64,000 nt of DNA, from the NCBI RefSeq assembly GCF_003086295.3, contig NC_092038.1:101711837-101775836 (forward strand), in the 5' to 3' direction. The notes under the pieces were generated by a model. That model searched no databases, had not been told where the DNA came from, and saw nothing but the letters and a program-made list of their open reading frames with translations. How positions within the stretch are numbered: the stretch's first letter is position 1; each line of letters starts with the position of its first letter. The stretch comes from Arachis hypogaea. Its lineage: Eukaryota > Streptophyta > Magnoliopsida > Fabales > Fabaceae. Positions 12,190 through 22,174 of the stretch are shown one piece after another. The position numbers were made by a program, and so were the translations under genes.

Positions 12190-12760
12190 AATGAGGGTTG
12201 GCGCCAACATTTGACACCAATATTTTTCCACCCACGCGTGCACGTAGCCCACGCATACGCGTCAAAACAGCATTTTACGCATGTGCGTTGCTCACGCGTT
12301 TTCGTGTCTGGCCAAAATTTGCATCCACGCGTACGCGTCGATGCAATTTTTCCAACTCCAATTTTGGGCTTCTAATCGAGGGTGTTGGAGGTAGCATTTG
12401 AGGCAACGTTGGAACTCCAACGTTCTCTTGGTCACGTGTACCCGTGGTCCATGCATACGCATGAATGGTGAATTTTGCCATTTTACGTGTGTGCGCAGCT
12501 CATGCGTATGCAAGATTGGCATTTCCACACATACGCATCATCGACGTGTACGCGTCACCCAAAATTTCTCAGCTCTAATTTTGAAAACTTTTCGAGGACG
12601 TTGGAGGTAACGTTGGTTTACCAACAATCCCTCCAATGTTGGCACCCAAAATTACACTAGCGTTGCTAGCAACGTTGGTGGACCAACGTTGGCCACCAAC
12701 GTTGCATACCCCCTTCTCCTCCAATGTTTGAGGTAACGTTGGTTAGCCAACTTTGGCCAG
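12190..12760. repeat. GC-rich palindrome cluster in the LTR of E
   Basis: Two short palindrome types alternate in an otherwise AT-rich LTR. One is ACGCGTACGCGT-like (for example CCACGCGTACGCGTCG near 12327 and decayed CATACGCATG forms). The other is AACGTTGG paired with CCAACGTT (for example near 12410 and at 12600-12760, including GTTGGTGGACCAACG). This occupies the same kind of LTR position as the GGCGTT/AACGCC clusters of the other family. Confidence 0.75.
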
Positions 12761-13082
12761 CAACGTTACTTCCTCTGCTTTGCTTCTTCCTCTGCTTTTT
12801 TCCCTTCTTTCTTGCTTCTTTCTTGCCTCTTTTTCACCTATTATCAATTAAACAATTACATCAAAGTTTGCTATAAACACAAGGTATTTGCATCATTCAT
12901 AACATCAAGTAAAATTAGCATAAAACCTTGTGAAAAAGCACATAAACACCCATTTTTAATTGAACCAAGGGATGCATGAAATTCCAATCCAATTACTTAC
13001 TTATTGTGCAAGAAAATGTATAAAACCTAATGAAAACAAATGAAAAATGCTTGTGAAACTAGCATAAGATGACTTGTCATCA

Positions 13083-14600
13083 CAACACCAAACTTAAATC
13101 TTGCTTGTCCTCAAGCAAGCAGTAAAACATGGGGAAAATGAATGAAAATATAGAAGCATCTATGTCCTTATTTGAAAGCATTCAGTCTAGGTTCATGGGG
13201 TTTCATGCAGGATTTATTTGAAGCTCTACTTTTATTGGTTTCCATGTTTGAGATGTCTCTTTAGATTGTTAACTAATGTGCTGCTATGAAACCTTTTTAT
13301 TCACTAATCCTTGATATTTGATTTTTTATTTTCTTTCTCTTTTGCTTCAGAAACTTATTCCTCGATTGTAGCTTAGTGTCATGTGTTGTAGCAGCTTTTT
13401 AGCTTTTTTTCAATCAACACATATTCACCAAAGACACTTGGCTCACAATTCTTCTTAAGAATATTGGTGCCCAGTAGCTCTTTGGGTTACTAAATGCCTT
13501 GTAACTAGGTTGCTCTTGATTGTGGACTTGGTTGATAATCCCGGGTTAATTAACCCAAGTTACCAAGTGTTGAAACACTCCTTAGAACCTAATTATCCAA
13601 GCAGATCCCAGTACAAAAGCACCACAGGCATGTGTCTTAAAGTCTAAGCTATTGGTGTCTAGCTTTATTCTTTATTCTTTCATTTATGTTGCCAATTTTT
13701 GGCTTTTCTTTCTTTCTTTCTTACTCTTTCTTTCTTCCAAGGATATTTATTTACTAAGGTTTTACAAACAGCACTAGGTTCATACTTAAAAGGGACACTC
13801 TACCCTTTATTTTATTAGTGAGCTTACTGAACAATCAAGCATACACCACCACTGATCCTTATTCTAATTCCTACCAAATTGGACAATCTCACTTTCTATT
13901 TCAACATTTTCTTTTGTTTATGCAAAGGAGGACAAGACATACATTCAAGCAGATGAAAATTAAAGAGAGCAAACGACAGAATGCAGACTACTTAAACTAA
14001 TCAGCAGGGGTTCATTTAAACTTCCAATTTAGAGCACTTCAAATCAGAAATAGTTGAGTAACAATACAACCTCTTCGTGTTTTTCTTTGCTTATTCTTTC
14101 ATCATCCTTCTTGGCTCTTGTATTTTACTTGGTGATGATGCACAATCCTTCCAAGAGACTAAATGACTTTCTGCAATGATTGTGGAAGTTGCTTGTTCCC
14201 CCAAACACTTGAAATATGGTTAGCATGCATGAATAGTTGTAGGCTCTTGAACTTACTTTGGTGTGTGAACACCAAACTTAGTTCCTTGCCACTGTCTATC
14301 ATGCAGTAGGTTGATTGTATACATGAAACCTTATGCTTTTATTAAATAAACTAGCTATAACTAAAAATCAAGCAACTATCAAGAACTTTCCTTGATTGTT
14401 TTAGAGTTTCTTACTCATGATGCTCTTGGGAGGGTTATTGTGTGTTTTATGAGATGGTGGAACACCAAACTTAAAATCACACATTCACCATTGTTAAATT
14501 TATTTTAGTGTGTAACACCAAACTTAACTCATTGCAATGTAGGGAAATCTTGACTTTTTATTGAAACAACTAGGAAAAGATAATTACCTCTGGTTGGGTT
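13083..14600 (-). other. 3' internal spacer of element E with repeated AAGTTTGGTGT boxes
   Basis: No gene is visible. Boxes reading AACACCAAACTTA on the plus strand lie at 13084-13096, 14268-14280, 14461-14473 and 14514-14526. The hairpin TTGCTTGAGGACAAGCAA (minus strand, 13101-13118) stands next to the LTR-proximal box. Unlike A, B, D and F, no ORF2 remains between pol/gag and the 3' LTR. Confidence 0.65.
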
Positions 14601-14654
14601 GCCTCCCAACAAGCGCTCTTTTAATGTCATTAGATTGACATCCTCCATTCTTGT

Positions 14655-14915
14655 TTAACTCAGTTCATGAATGCTCTCCTCCTTGTTCCAAGGCCCTCCT
14701 AAGTAATGCTTAGCTCTGTGACCATTTGCTGTAAATGTGTCCTTTGTAGCTTCATTCATAAGTTTAAGGCTTCCATGTGGGAAAACCTTAGTCACCAGAT
14801 AAGGACCTGTCCATTTAGACTTGAGTTTTCCAGAAAAAATTTTGAGCCTAGAGTTGTATAATAGCACTTGTTGTCCTGGCTCAAACTATCTTCGTCATAC
14901 CTATCCACCTTAACA
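14655..14915 (-). pseudogene. Integrase C-terminal tail relic of element E
   Basis: The frame 14867-14655 (70 codons) reads LLYNSRLKIFSGKLKSKW, then GPYLVTKVFPHGSLKL, then NGHRAKHYLGG. It matches the C-terminal end of the element A integrase ([45 protein letters not shown]). Upstream bases encode an EPGQQV-like lead-in up to about 14915. It is followed by the post-ORF hairpin box at 14590-14640. Reverse transcriptase, RNase H and the integrase core are absent. It shows that E derives from an autonomous element by internal deletion. Confidence 0.8.
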
Positions 14916-15562
14916 AAATAACAAAATTTTAATTCAGAGAGGTGGCAGTGAGCAAGTGAAAAGTAACAACTAGATAAGGAAAATTGAAAATTTTGGCTAA
15001 ATGTTCCTAATGTGTGAATAACTACCCGTGCCTCTTGTAGGTAAATATGACTTTGGTGGACACCAAACTTGTTTTGCATCAAATGGTTCATGTTAAATCC
15101 AATTAAATTTTTGTCACTGTTAATTTATTCATCATAAGGAACATTTATTTCCTACTTTAAAAACATAAATTCAAAATGAATCAACACATGGCTCATCTTT
15201 CATGAATTTTAGCCTTAGAACAAATTTGACCTTCTTTGAACTCATAGCAACATGTAGAACACCAAACTTAATGTTTGGCTATATACTTCAAGAAAATGAA
15301 TGAGTATATATCCTAAGATGGTTATATGATCATCATGCTTGGAAAGCTATTTTAGAGTGCCTTTAGGCACACCAAACTTAAGAATCACACATATGCTTTA
15401 AGATGCTATATGCAGCCATCAAATTTATCCATGAAAGACTGAATTCATGCTAGAAAAATCATTGATTATTGACATTAAAGTAATAAAAGCACGAATGCTA
15501 AATCATGGGCTGCCTCCCTTGGAGCACTCTTTTATTGTCACTAGCTTGACATTGGTTCTCTG
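14916..15562 (-). other. Spacer between gag-protease and integrase relic of E
   Basis: No gene is visible. Three ACACCAAACTT(A) boxes lie at 15060-15070, 15258-15270 and 15369-15380. A second copy of the post-ORF hairpin box (GGCTGCCTCCCTTGGAGC on the plus strand) lies at about 15505-15550, just after the gag stop. Confidence 0.6.
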
Positions 15563-18500
15563 TTAGGGTGGCTGATGATCATAGTGCCTCAGCCTGTCCC
15601 CTCTCACTGTGAGCCTTCTTCCTGTGTTTTGGTGAATAATCTCTATGTGCTCCAGCAAGAGTATTCCATTGATAGTGAAATAATCATCAGACTGTAGAGA
15701 TGTCTCCAACTGTTGGTAGCTCAGCTTCACTATGTCTCCTTTGAGAACTCTTCGGTTGGGATCTTCTTGTTTCTCCACCCTTTTGGAACCTTTTTCTTGA
15801 TTTTCTTTCCTTTCTGTGGTGACCCTTCTTTCTTGGTAGCAAGCTTTATGTTAGGGGCCTTCTTCTTAGTGATCAAACTTGTAACTTCTTTTTGCAATCC
15901 TTCCTCAACTTTCTTATCCTCCTGACTCTTTTGTTTTTCTTCAATGTCTGTCTTTTGCACCAAGGGTGAGTTGATGAGTGATTCCTTGGGCTTTTCCTTC
16001 CAGTTTAAGCCTTCCTCCTCAATTCTCATGCAACCTTTCTTTTCAGTAGGATGCTGTATTTCCTTAAAGACATTTAGAATGATATGCTCATCGTGTGCCC
16101 TCAAGGTCATTTCTCCTTTCTCTACATCAATGATGGCTCTTGGTGTGGCTAGAAAAGGTCTTCCTAATATGATAGAATCACTTCCCTCTTTATCTAGATC
16201 CAGAATCACAAAATCCGCTGGAAATATGAACTTTCTCACCTTAACTAGGAGATTTTCTACCACTCTATTGGGAATTACCAGTGATCTATCAGCAAGTTGC
16301 AATGACATCCTTGTAGGCTTCACTTCTTCTATAGACAGCCTTCTCATCATAGACAGAGGCATCAGATTTATACTTGATCCTAAATCACACAGTGCCTTAT
16401 CAATGGACACATTACCAATGGTGCATGGCAAAAAGAAACTCCCAGGATCTTTGAGTTTTGGTGGGAGACCTTTTTGGATCACAGCACTACACTCTTGAGT
16501 TAGGATGACTGTTTCTTTTTCTTTCCAGCTTCTCTTCTTGTTGATGAGTTCTTTGAGGAATTTTGCATATAATGGCATCTGCTCCAATGCTTTAGCAAGT
16601 GGGAGATTAATTTCCAGCTTCTTAAAAATCTCTAGGAACTTGGGGAATTGCTGGTCTTTGAGCTCTCTTTGCAGTCTTTGACAATATGGCAAAGGAGGGA
16701 TGTAATGTTTTACCTCCTTCTTCTGTTCTTGTGGATGCTCTTCCATGACTTGTTTTCCCTTCCTTGAAAATTGTGACTCTTCCTCCTTCTTCTTGTGTTT
16801 TTCCTGGTCCTTCTCCTTAGTTGCCACTTCTTTCTTACTATCAACCTTGTCATTTTCCAGTGTTCTTCCACTCCTGAGTTGAATTACTTTGCATTCTTCT
16901 TTGGGGTTGGGAATGGTGTCACTTGGGAAATCATTGTTTGGTCTTCCAGCTGGCTGTTTAGACAATTGTCTAATTTCTCTTTCTAGATTTCTCAGTGAGG
17001 CTTCATTATTCTTGTTGGCCAATTCTTGATGCTTTATCATCTTCTCCATCATCATCTCCAAATTGGAGATTCTTTGGAACTCTTGGGGTGGTTGTGCTTG
17101 AGTGTGGGATGTAGATGGTAGATGAAAGTTATTTTGGTTAGTTGATGGGTTCTTTGGTGGATAGTAATTGGATGGGGGTTAATTATTTCGTGGTTTTCTG
17201 TATGGGTTTTGGTTAGTGGTTTGATAATTTTAGTGGTTTGTGTTGCGAGAGTTGCTTTAGTTGGAGTTTCTTTGCCATGAGTTCTGGTTTTCTCCCCACT
17301 TCAAATTGGGGTAGTTCCTCCAAGAGGGATTGTAAGTATCCCCATGAAAGTCATTTTGTCCAGATTCTTGATTGTGCATGTAATGAACCTGTTCTGGCTA
17401 CTGCTCTTCATAGCTGGTGCGCGAAATTGTGAACAATACTTTTCACAACTCTCATAATCCCCGGTCATGAACCCCAAAAACTTGGTGTTCAATACCATGG
17501 CATTAACACAACTTCGCACAACTAACCAGCAAGTGCACTGGGTCGTCCAAGTAATAAACCTTACGCGAGTAAGGGTCGATCCCACGGAGATTGTTAGTAT
17601 GAAGCAAGCTATGGTCATCTTGTAAATCTTAGTCAGGCAAACTCAAATGGATATAGTGATAGACGCATAAAACTCAAAGATAAAGATAGAGGTACTTATG
17701 TAATTCATTGGTAGGAACTTCAGATAAGCGCATGAAGATGCCTTCCCTTCCGTCTCTCTGCTTTCCTACTGTCTTCATCCAATCCTTCTTACTCCTTTCC
17801 ATGGCAAGCTTATGCAAGGGTTTCACCGTTGTCAGTGGCTACCTCCCATCCTCTCAGTGAAAATGTTCCTATGCTCTGTCACAGCATGGCTAATCATCTG
17901 TCGGTTCTCGGTCAGGCCGGAATAGAATCCAGCGATTCTTTTGCGTCTGTCACTAACGCCCCGCCTGCAAGGAGTTTGAAGCACGTCACAGTCATTCAAT
18001 CATTGAATCCTACTCAGAATACCACAGACAAGGTTAGACCTTCCGGATTCTCTTGAATGCCGCCATCAGTTCTAGCCTATACCACGAAGACTCTGATCTC
18101 ACGGAATGGTTGGCTCGGTTGTCAGGCGAGCACTCGGTTGTCAGGCGATCAACCATGCATCGTGCAATCAGGAATCCAAGAGATATTCACCCAATCGAAG
18201 GTAGAACGGAGGTGGTTGTCAGTCACACGTTCATAGGTGAGAATGATGATGAGTGTCATGGATCATCACATTCATCAAGTTGAAGAACAAGTGATATCTT
18301 AGAACAAGAACAAGGGAATTGAATGGAAGAACAATAGTAATTGCATTAATACTCGAGGTACAGCAGAGCTCCACACCTTAATCTATGGTGTGTAGAAACT
18401 CCACCGTTGAAAATACATAAGAACAAGGTCTAGGCATGGCCGTGAGGCCAGCCCCCAAACGTGATCTAAGAACTAGATGTCCAAAGATGATCTAGAGATC

Positions 18501-20068
18501 TAAAGTGATCAAAAGATCCAAAGATGAAAATACAATAGTAAAAGGTCCTACTTATAGAAAACTAGTAGCCTAAGGTTTACAGAAATGAGTAAATGACATA
18601 AAAATCCACTTCCGGGCCCACTTGGTGTGTGCTTGGGCTGAGCAATGAAGCATTTTCGTGCAGAGACTTCTCTTGGAGTTAAACGCCAGCTTTTATGCCA
18701 GTTTGGGCGTTTAACTCCCATTTTGGTGCCAGTTCCAGCGTTTAACGCTGGGATTTCTGAGGGTGACTTTGAACGCCGGTTTGGGCCATCAAATCTTGGG
18801 CAAAGTATGGACTATCATATATTGCTGGAAAGCCCAGGATGTCTACTTTCCAACGCCGTTGAGAGCGCACCAATTGGGCTTCTGTAGCTCCAGAAAATCC
18901 ACTTCGAGTGCAGAGAGGTCAGAATCCAACCGCATCTGCAGTCCTTTTTAGTCTCTGAATCAGATTTTTGCTCAGGTCCCTCAATTTCAGCCAGAAAATA
19001 CCTGAAATCACAGAAAAACACACAAACTCATAGTAAAGTCCAGAAAAGTGAATTTTAACTAAAAACTAACAAAAATATACTAAAAACTAACTAGATCATA
19101 CTAAAAACATACTAAAAACAATGCCAAAAAGCGTACAAATTATCCGCTCATCAATAGCTCTCTTCATTTTGTCCCCACACAACTGGTGGTTGGTTGGTTG
19201 AGCTTACTACAGCAAGTTGCAGTCCATCCATCCTCTTTGACATCATCTCTATTTGCTGTTGAAGTTGCTGTTGCATAATCTTATTTTGAGCCAAGATTGT
19301 ATCAACACCTTCAAGCTCAAATATGCCCCTCTTGGGAGTTGCTTGTCTTTCAGAGGAGTAGAAATACTCTTTGTTGGCCACCATGTCTATAAGATCATGT
19401 GCCTCTTGTGCAGTCTTCATCATTTGAAGTGATCCTCCTGAAGAGTAGTCTAAGGCTTTCCTTGAACTCATGGACAAGACTCACTAAACATTCCCACTGG
19501 ATACCTTCTGATCAAAGCTTTATACCTCTCCCATGCTTCATACAATGATTTTCCCTCTAGTTGTCTGAAGGTTTGCACATCAATTTTCAATTTAATGACT
19601 CTTTGAGCGGGGTACAATTTGGCTAGAAATTTGCTAACTAAATCATCCTAGTTGGTGATACTTTCCTTTGGGAAGGTTTTTAGCCAATGTGTGGCTTTGT
19701 CTCTCAGTGAGAATGGGAATAACAAAAGCTTATAGATGTCAGGTTAGACTCCATTGGTTTTGACAGTGTCATAAATCCTCAAGAACACATAGAGGGTTGG
19801 TTTGGATCTTCTGTAGGGCTTCCTCCATATTGGCAATTGTTCTGGGCGAGAGTGATTAATTGAGGCTTGAGTTCGAAATTATTAGCACGGACATTGGGGG
19901 TTAAGATATTGCTCCCATAACTTCTTGGGTTGGGGATAGTGTAAGAGGCTAGAACTCTTCTTTGAGGCTTGCAATTGTTGTTGGCCACATCTTCTGGTGG
20001 ATTAGGGAGGTTACCCTCCTTCTCTTGATCTTCCTCTTCTGATTCTTCTTCTCCGATCACTCCCTTCT
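15563..20068 (-). pseudogene. Element E gag-protease polyprotein, decayed and split by a solo LTR
   Basis: The frame enters at about 20068, where the element is truncated, so the true start, leader and 5' LTR are missing. From N to C the parts are: ANNFELKPQLITLAQNNCQY (about 19880-19830); the Gag domain, with a frameshift near 19790 (DYSSGGSLQMMKTAQEAHDL at about 19440); a coiled-coil-like NKIMQQQLQQQIEMM stretch; the solo LTR at 17415-19153; then 17061-15730 with IQLRSGRTL; and the aspartic protease (DLGSSINLMPLS at about 16370, IILGRPFLATPRAIID near 16150). One further frameshift near 15750 separates GWRNKKIPTEE from a tail (KGDIVKLSYQQLETSL to VRGDRLRHYDHQPP) that ends at 15563. No polymerase or integrase core follows. 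Confidence 0.85.
17415..19153 (-). mobile_element. Solo LTR (FIDEL-like family), minus strand, in the gag of E
   Basis: It runs from TGGTGCGCGA to CCGCTCATCA on the plus strand, flanked by ATAGC at 17410-17414 and 19154-19158. The E Gag frame resumes on both sides, so the insertion point is exact. The length is 1739 bp. Near its outer end (17457-17487) lies a decayed copy of the CACCAAGTTTTTGG to CCGGGG primer-site region, which is normally found outside the LTR. A palindrome cluster is at about 18665-18785. Confidence 0.95.
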
Positions 20069-20290
20069 AGGGGTGTCTATAGTTCAGTTTTTTTCATAAA
20101 CTGAACTGAAACTGCACTAAACCATTTTAAATGGTTTAGAAACTGAACCAAACTGCTTTGTCATATAAGAAATTAGTTTTAAACTAGTTTACAATACAGT
20201 GCACTAGTTTAAACCAGTTCATAAAAATAAAATCAGTTTTAATTGAAAAAACCAGTTTAAACTGGTTTATAGGCTAAAACTAGTTTTAAC

Positions 20291-20295
<5 letters not shown>
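20069..20295. repeat. Palindrome-rich AT sequence (AAACTAGTTT, AAACCAGTTT)
   Basis: It begins GGGGTGTCTATAGTTCAG and is filled with short inverted motifs: GAACTGAAACTG, AAACTAGTTT, AACCAGTTTAAACTGGTTT. This is the style of a non-autonomous DNA transposon end, but I found no matching opposite end or clear target duplication. It abuts the truncated gag of E. Confidence 0.35.

Positions 20296-20332
<37 letters not shown>
20296..20332. repeat. (TA)n microsatellite
   Basis: An essentially uninterrupted TA run of about 18 units precedes the long pyrimidine tract. Confidence 0.95.
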
Positions 20333-20336
<4 letters not shown>

Positions 20337-20345
20337 GTTTTTACA

Positions 20346-21150
20346 TTTTCTCTCTCTCCCCCTCTCCCTCTCTCTCCCCCTCCCCCCTCTCTCTCTCCCT
20401 TCTCTCCCCCTCTCTCTCTCTTCTTCTCTCCTTCTCTCCCCTCCGTTTTTTCTCTCCCACTCTCTCTCCTTCTCTCCCTCTTCCTCCTCCTCCTCTCTCT
20501 CCTTCCCCTCTTCCTCTCTCTAATCTCTATTCTTCTCTCCCTCTCTCCCCCTCCTTTCTCTCTCTTTTCTCTCTCCCTCCTCTCTCTTTTTTCCTTCTCT
20601 CTCTCTCTCTCCCTCTCTCTCTCCCATATCCCTCTTCCTCATTCTCTCTCTCCCTCTCTCTTCTCGTCCTCTCTCCCTCCTCTCTCTCTCTTCGTTTCTA
20701 TCTCTTTCCCCTCTTCCTCTTTCTATTCCTTGCTCTATCTCTCCCTCTCATTTATCTCTCTCTTTCTCCCTCCTCTCTCTTTCTTTTTTCTCTCTCTCTC
20801 CCTTCTTTCTCTCTCTTCCTACCCCTCTTTCTCCCACTCCCATTTCTTTCTCTCTCCATTTTCTCTCTCTCTATCCCTTTCTCTCATTCTCTCTCTCCTC
20901 TATCCATTTTTCTCTCTATCTCTCTACCTCTCTCTCCTTCCCTTTTCCACTCATCTATCTCTCTTTCTCTCTCTCTTTTTCTGTCTCTCTCACTTTCTCT
21001 CCCTCTCTCTCTCCTTCTGCTCTTTCTCCCCCTCTCTTTTCTCTCTTCCTCCTCCTCCTCCTCCTCTCTCTCTCTCTTTCCTATCTCTCTTCCTCGTCTC
21101 TTTTTTCCTCTTCTCTCTCTCTCTCTCTTTCTTTCTCTCTCTTATTTTGG
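20346..21150. repeat. Long CT-rich polypyrimidine tract
   Basis: About 0.8 kb of nearly pure C and T on the plus strand, mainly CTCTCT, CTCCCT and TTTCTC, with very few purines. The long open frame at 20730-21200 is a Leu/Ser-rich translation of this simple repeat and is not a gene. Confidence 0.95.
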
Positions 21151-21199
21151 AGAAAAGAGGAAGAGATAGAAAAGAAAGATATAGAGTGAGAGAAGGCTG

Positions 21200-21288
21200 A
21201 TTAGATATGTGAGCTTATTTTTTCATCAAGAACACTTTCTCACTGTTTTTGAGCTTATTTCTTCATCAGGCATCTGGAATCATTATTT

Positions 21289-21337
<49 letters not shown>

Positions 21338-21421
21338 GTATAAGCTTTAGAATTGTCGTGACATCTGATTAACCTTTGCTTTATGGCATGAGGTAAGGCT
21401 TAGGGTAATTAGGGTGTTACA
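21200..21421. mobile_element. LTR end remnant ending GGGTGTTACA, with (TA)n
   Basis: It contains a second (TA)n run at 21291-21332 and ends TTAGGGTAATTAGGGTGTTACA-style at 21421, exactly where integrase-coding sequence begins. TGTAACACCC / GGGTGTTACA termini are typical of Tekay-like LTRs (recalled from the family). The extent to the left is unknown because of the simple repeats. Confidence 0.4.
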
Positions 21422-22174
21422 GTGTTTACGTCATCAGTTCGGGTTGGAACTACTTCCACCCATTTTAACACATAATCAACAGCTAACAAAATGTATAAGA
21501 ACCCATTTGAGTTTCAAAATGGCCCCACAAAGTCAATACCCATACATAAAAAATTTTGCAAAACAAGATTGATTGTTGGGATATTTCATCCCTTTGGGAT
21601 GTATTTTCAAACTTTTGGCATTGATGACAACTTTGGAAAACTTGATTTGCATCTTTGAACAATGTTGTCCACAAAAATCCGCAATTCAAAACTTTTCGAG
21701 TAGTTCTTTGAAGGCCAAAATGGCCTATACTCTCAGATGAGTGGCACAATTGGAGAATGGATTGGAATTCAGATTCTGGCACACATCTTCTAATTATTTG
21801 ATCAGCTCCGCACCTCCACAAGTAAGGGTCATCCCAAATATAATACTTGGAATCACTCTTCAACTTGTCCCTTTGATATTTGAAAAAAATTAGAAGGAAG
21901 GTGTGAGCTACTAAGTAATTTGCTATTGGTGCAAAATAAGAAGTGTTAGGGGTAATTGCTCCTAAGGCATTCAAAGGAAATGAATCATTAATATGAGTGA
22001 TTTCTGGTGTGGTGTTTTCAAGGCAATTTAAGTGGTCCGCCAATAAGTTTTGCGATCCACTCCTATCTCTGATTTTCAAATCAATTTTTTAGAGAAGCAA
22101 TATCGACCTAATCAATCTAGGTTTAGATTCTTTCTTTACGAAAAGGTACTTTAGAGCTGCGTGATCTGAATACA
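21422..22174 (-). pseudogene. RNase H-integrase relic of a Ty3-gypsy element
   Basis: Read leftward from 22174 it encodes the end of RNase H ([11 protein letters not shown]; then, after an indel near 22082, KIRDRSGSQNLLADHLN). Then comes the integrase zinc-binding region (YYIWDDPYLWRCGADQIIRRCVP; GHFGLQRTTRKVLNCGF; CHQCQKF) in 22079-21483, and the start of the catalytic core (AVDYVLKWVE at about 21475-21440). The HHCC cysteine pair is intact, unlike that of element A. It is cut on the right by element D and on the left by the GGGTGTTACA LTR end. It may be the pol part of element H (gag at 30887-31582), in which case D inserted into H and the intervening protease/RT was lost. This is inference. 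Confidence 0.8.

Larger units (their letters stand above)
9302..13082 (-). mobile_element. 3' LTR of element E, interrupted by a solo LTR
   Basis: The minus-strand LTR starts at 13082 as TGATGACAAGTCATC, which contains the palindrome GATGACAAGTCATC. It abuts the AAGTTTGGTGTTG box and hairpin of the internal region. Its inner end at about 9302 (TGGGCAAAAA) is less sure, because no target duplication or matching 5' LTR survives. Without the insert at 9432-10984 it is about 2.2 kb. It includes degenerate tandem repeats (11035-11240) and GC-rich palindromes (12190-12760). It belongs to a different LTR family from A, B, D and F. Confidence 0.75.

Noticed and set aside
12292..12528. Overlapping open frames on both strands at 11995-12660
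   Set aside because: They arise from short palindromes (ACGCGT, AACGTTGG) that keep several frames open, and show no conserved protein.
20730..21200. An open frame of 156 codons, Leu/Ser-rich, that looks membrane-like
   Set aside because: It is a translation of the CT-rich simple repeat.
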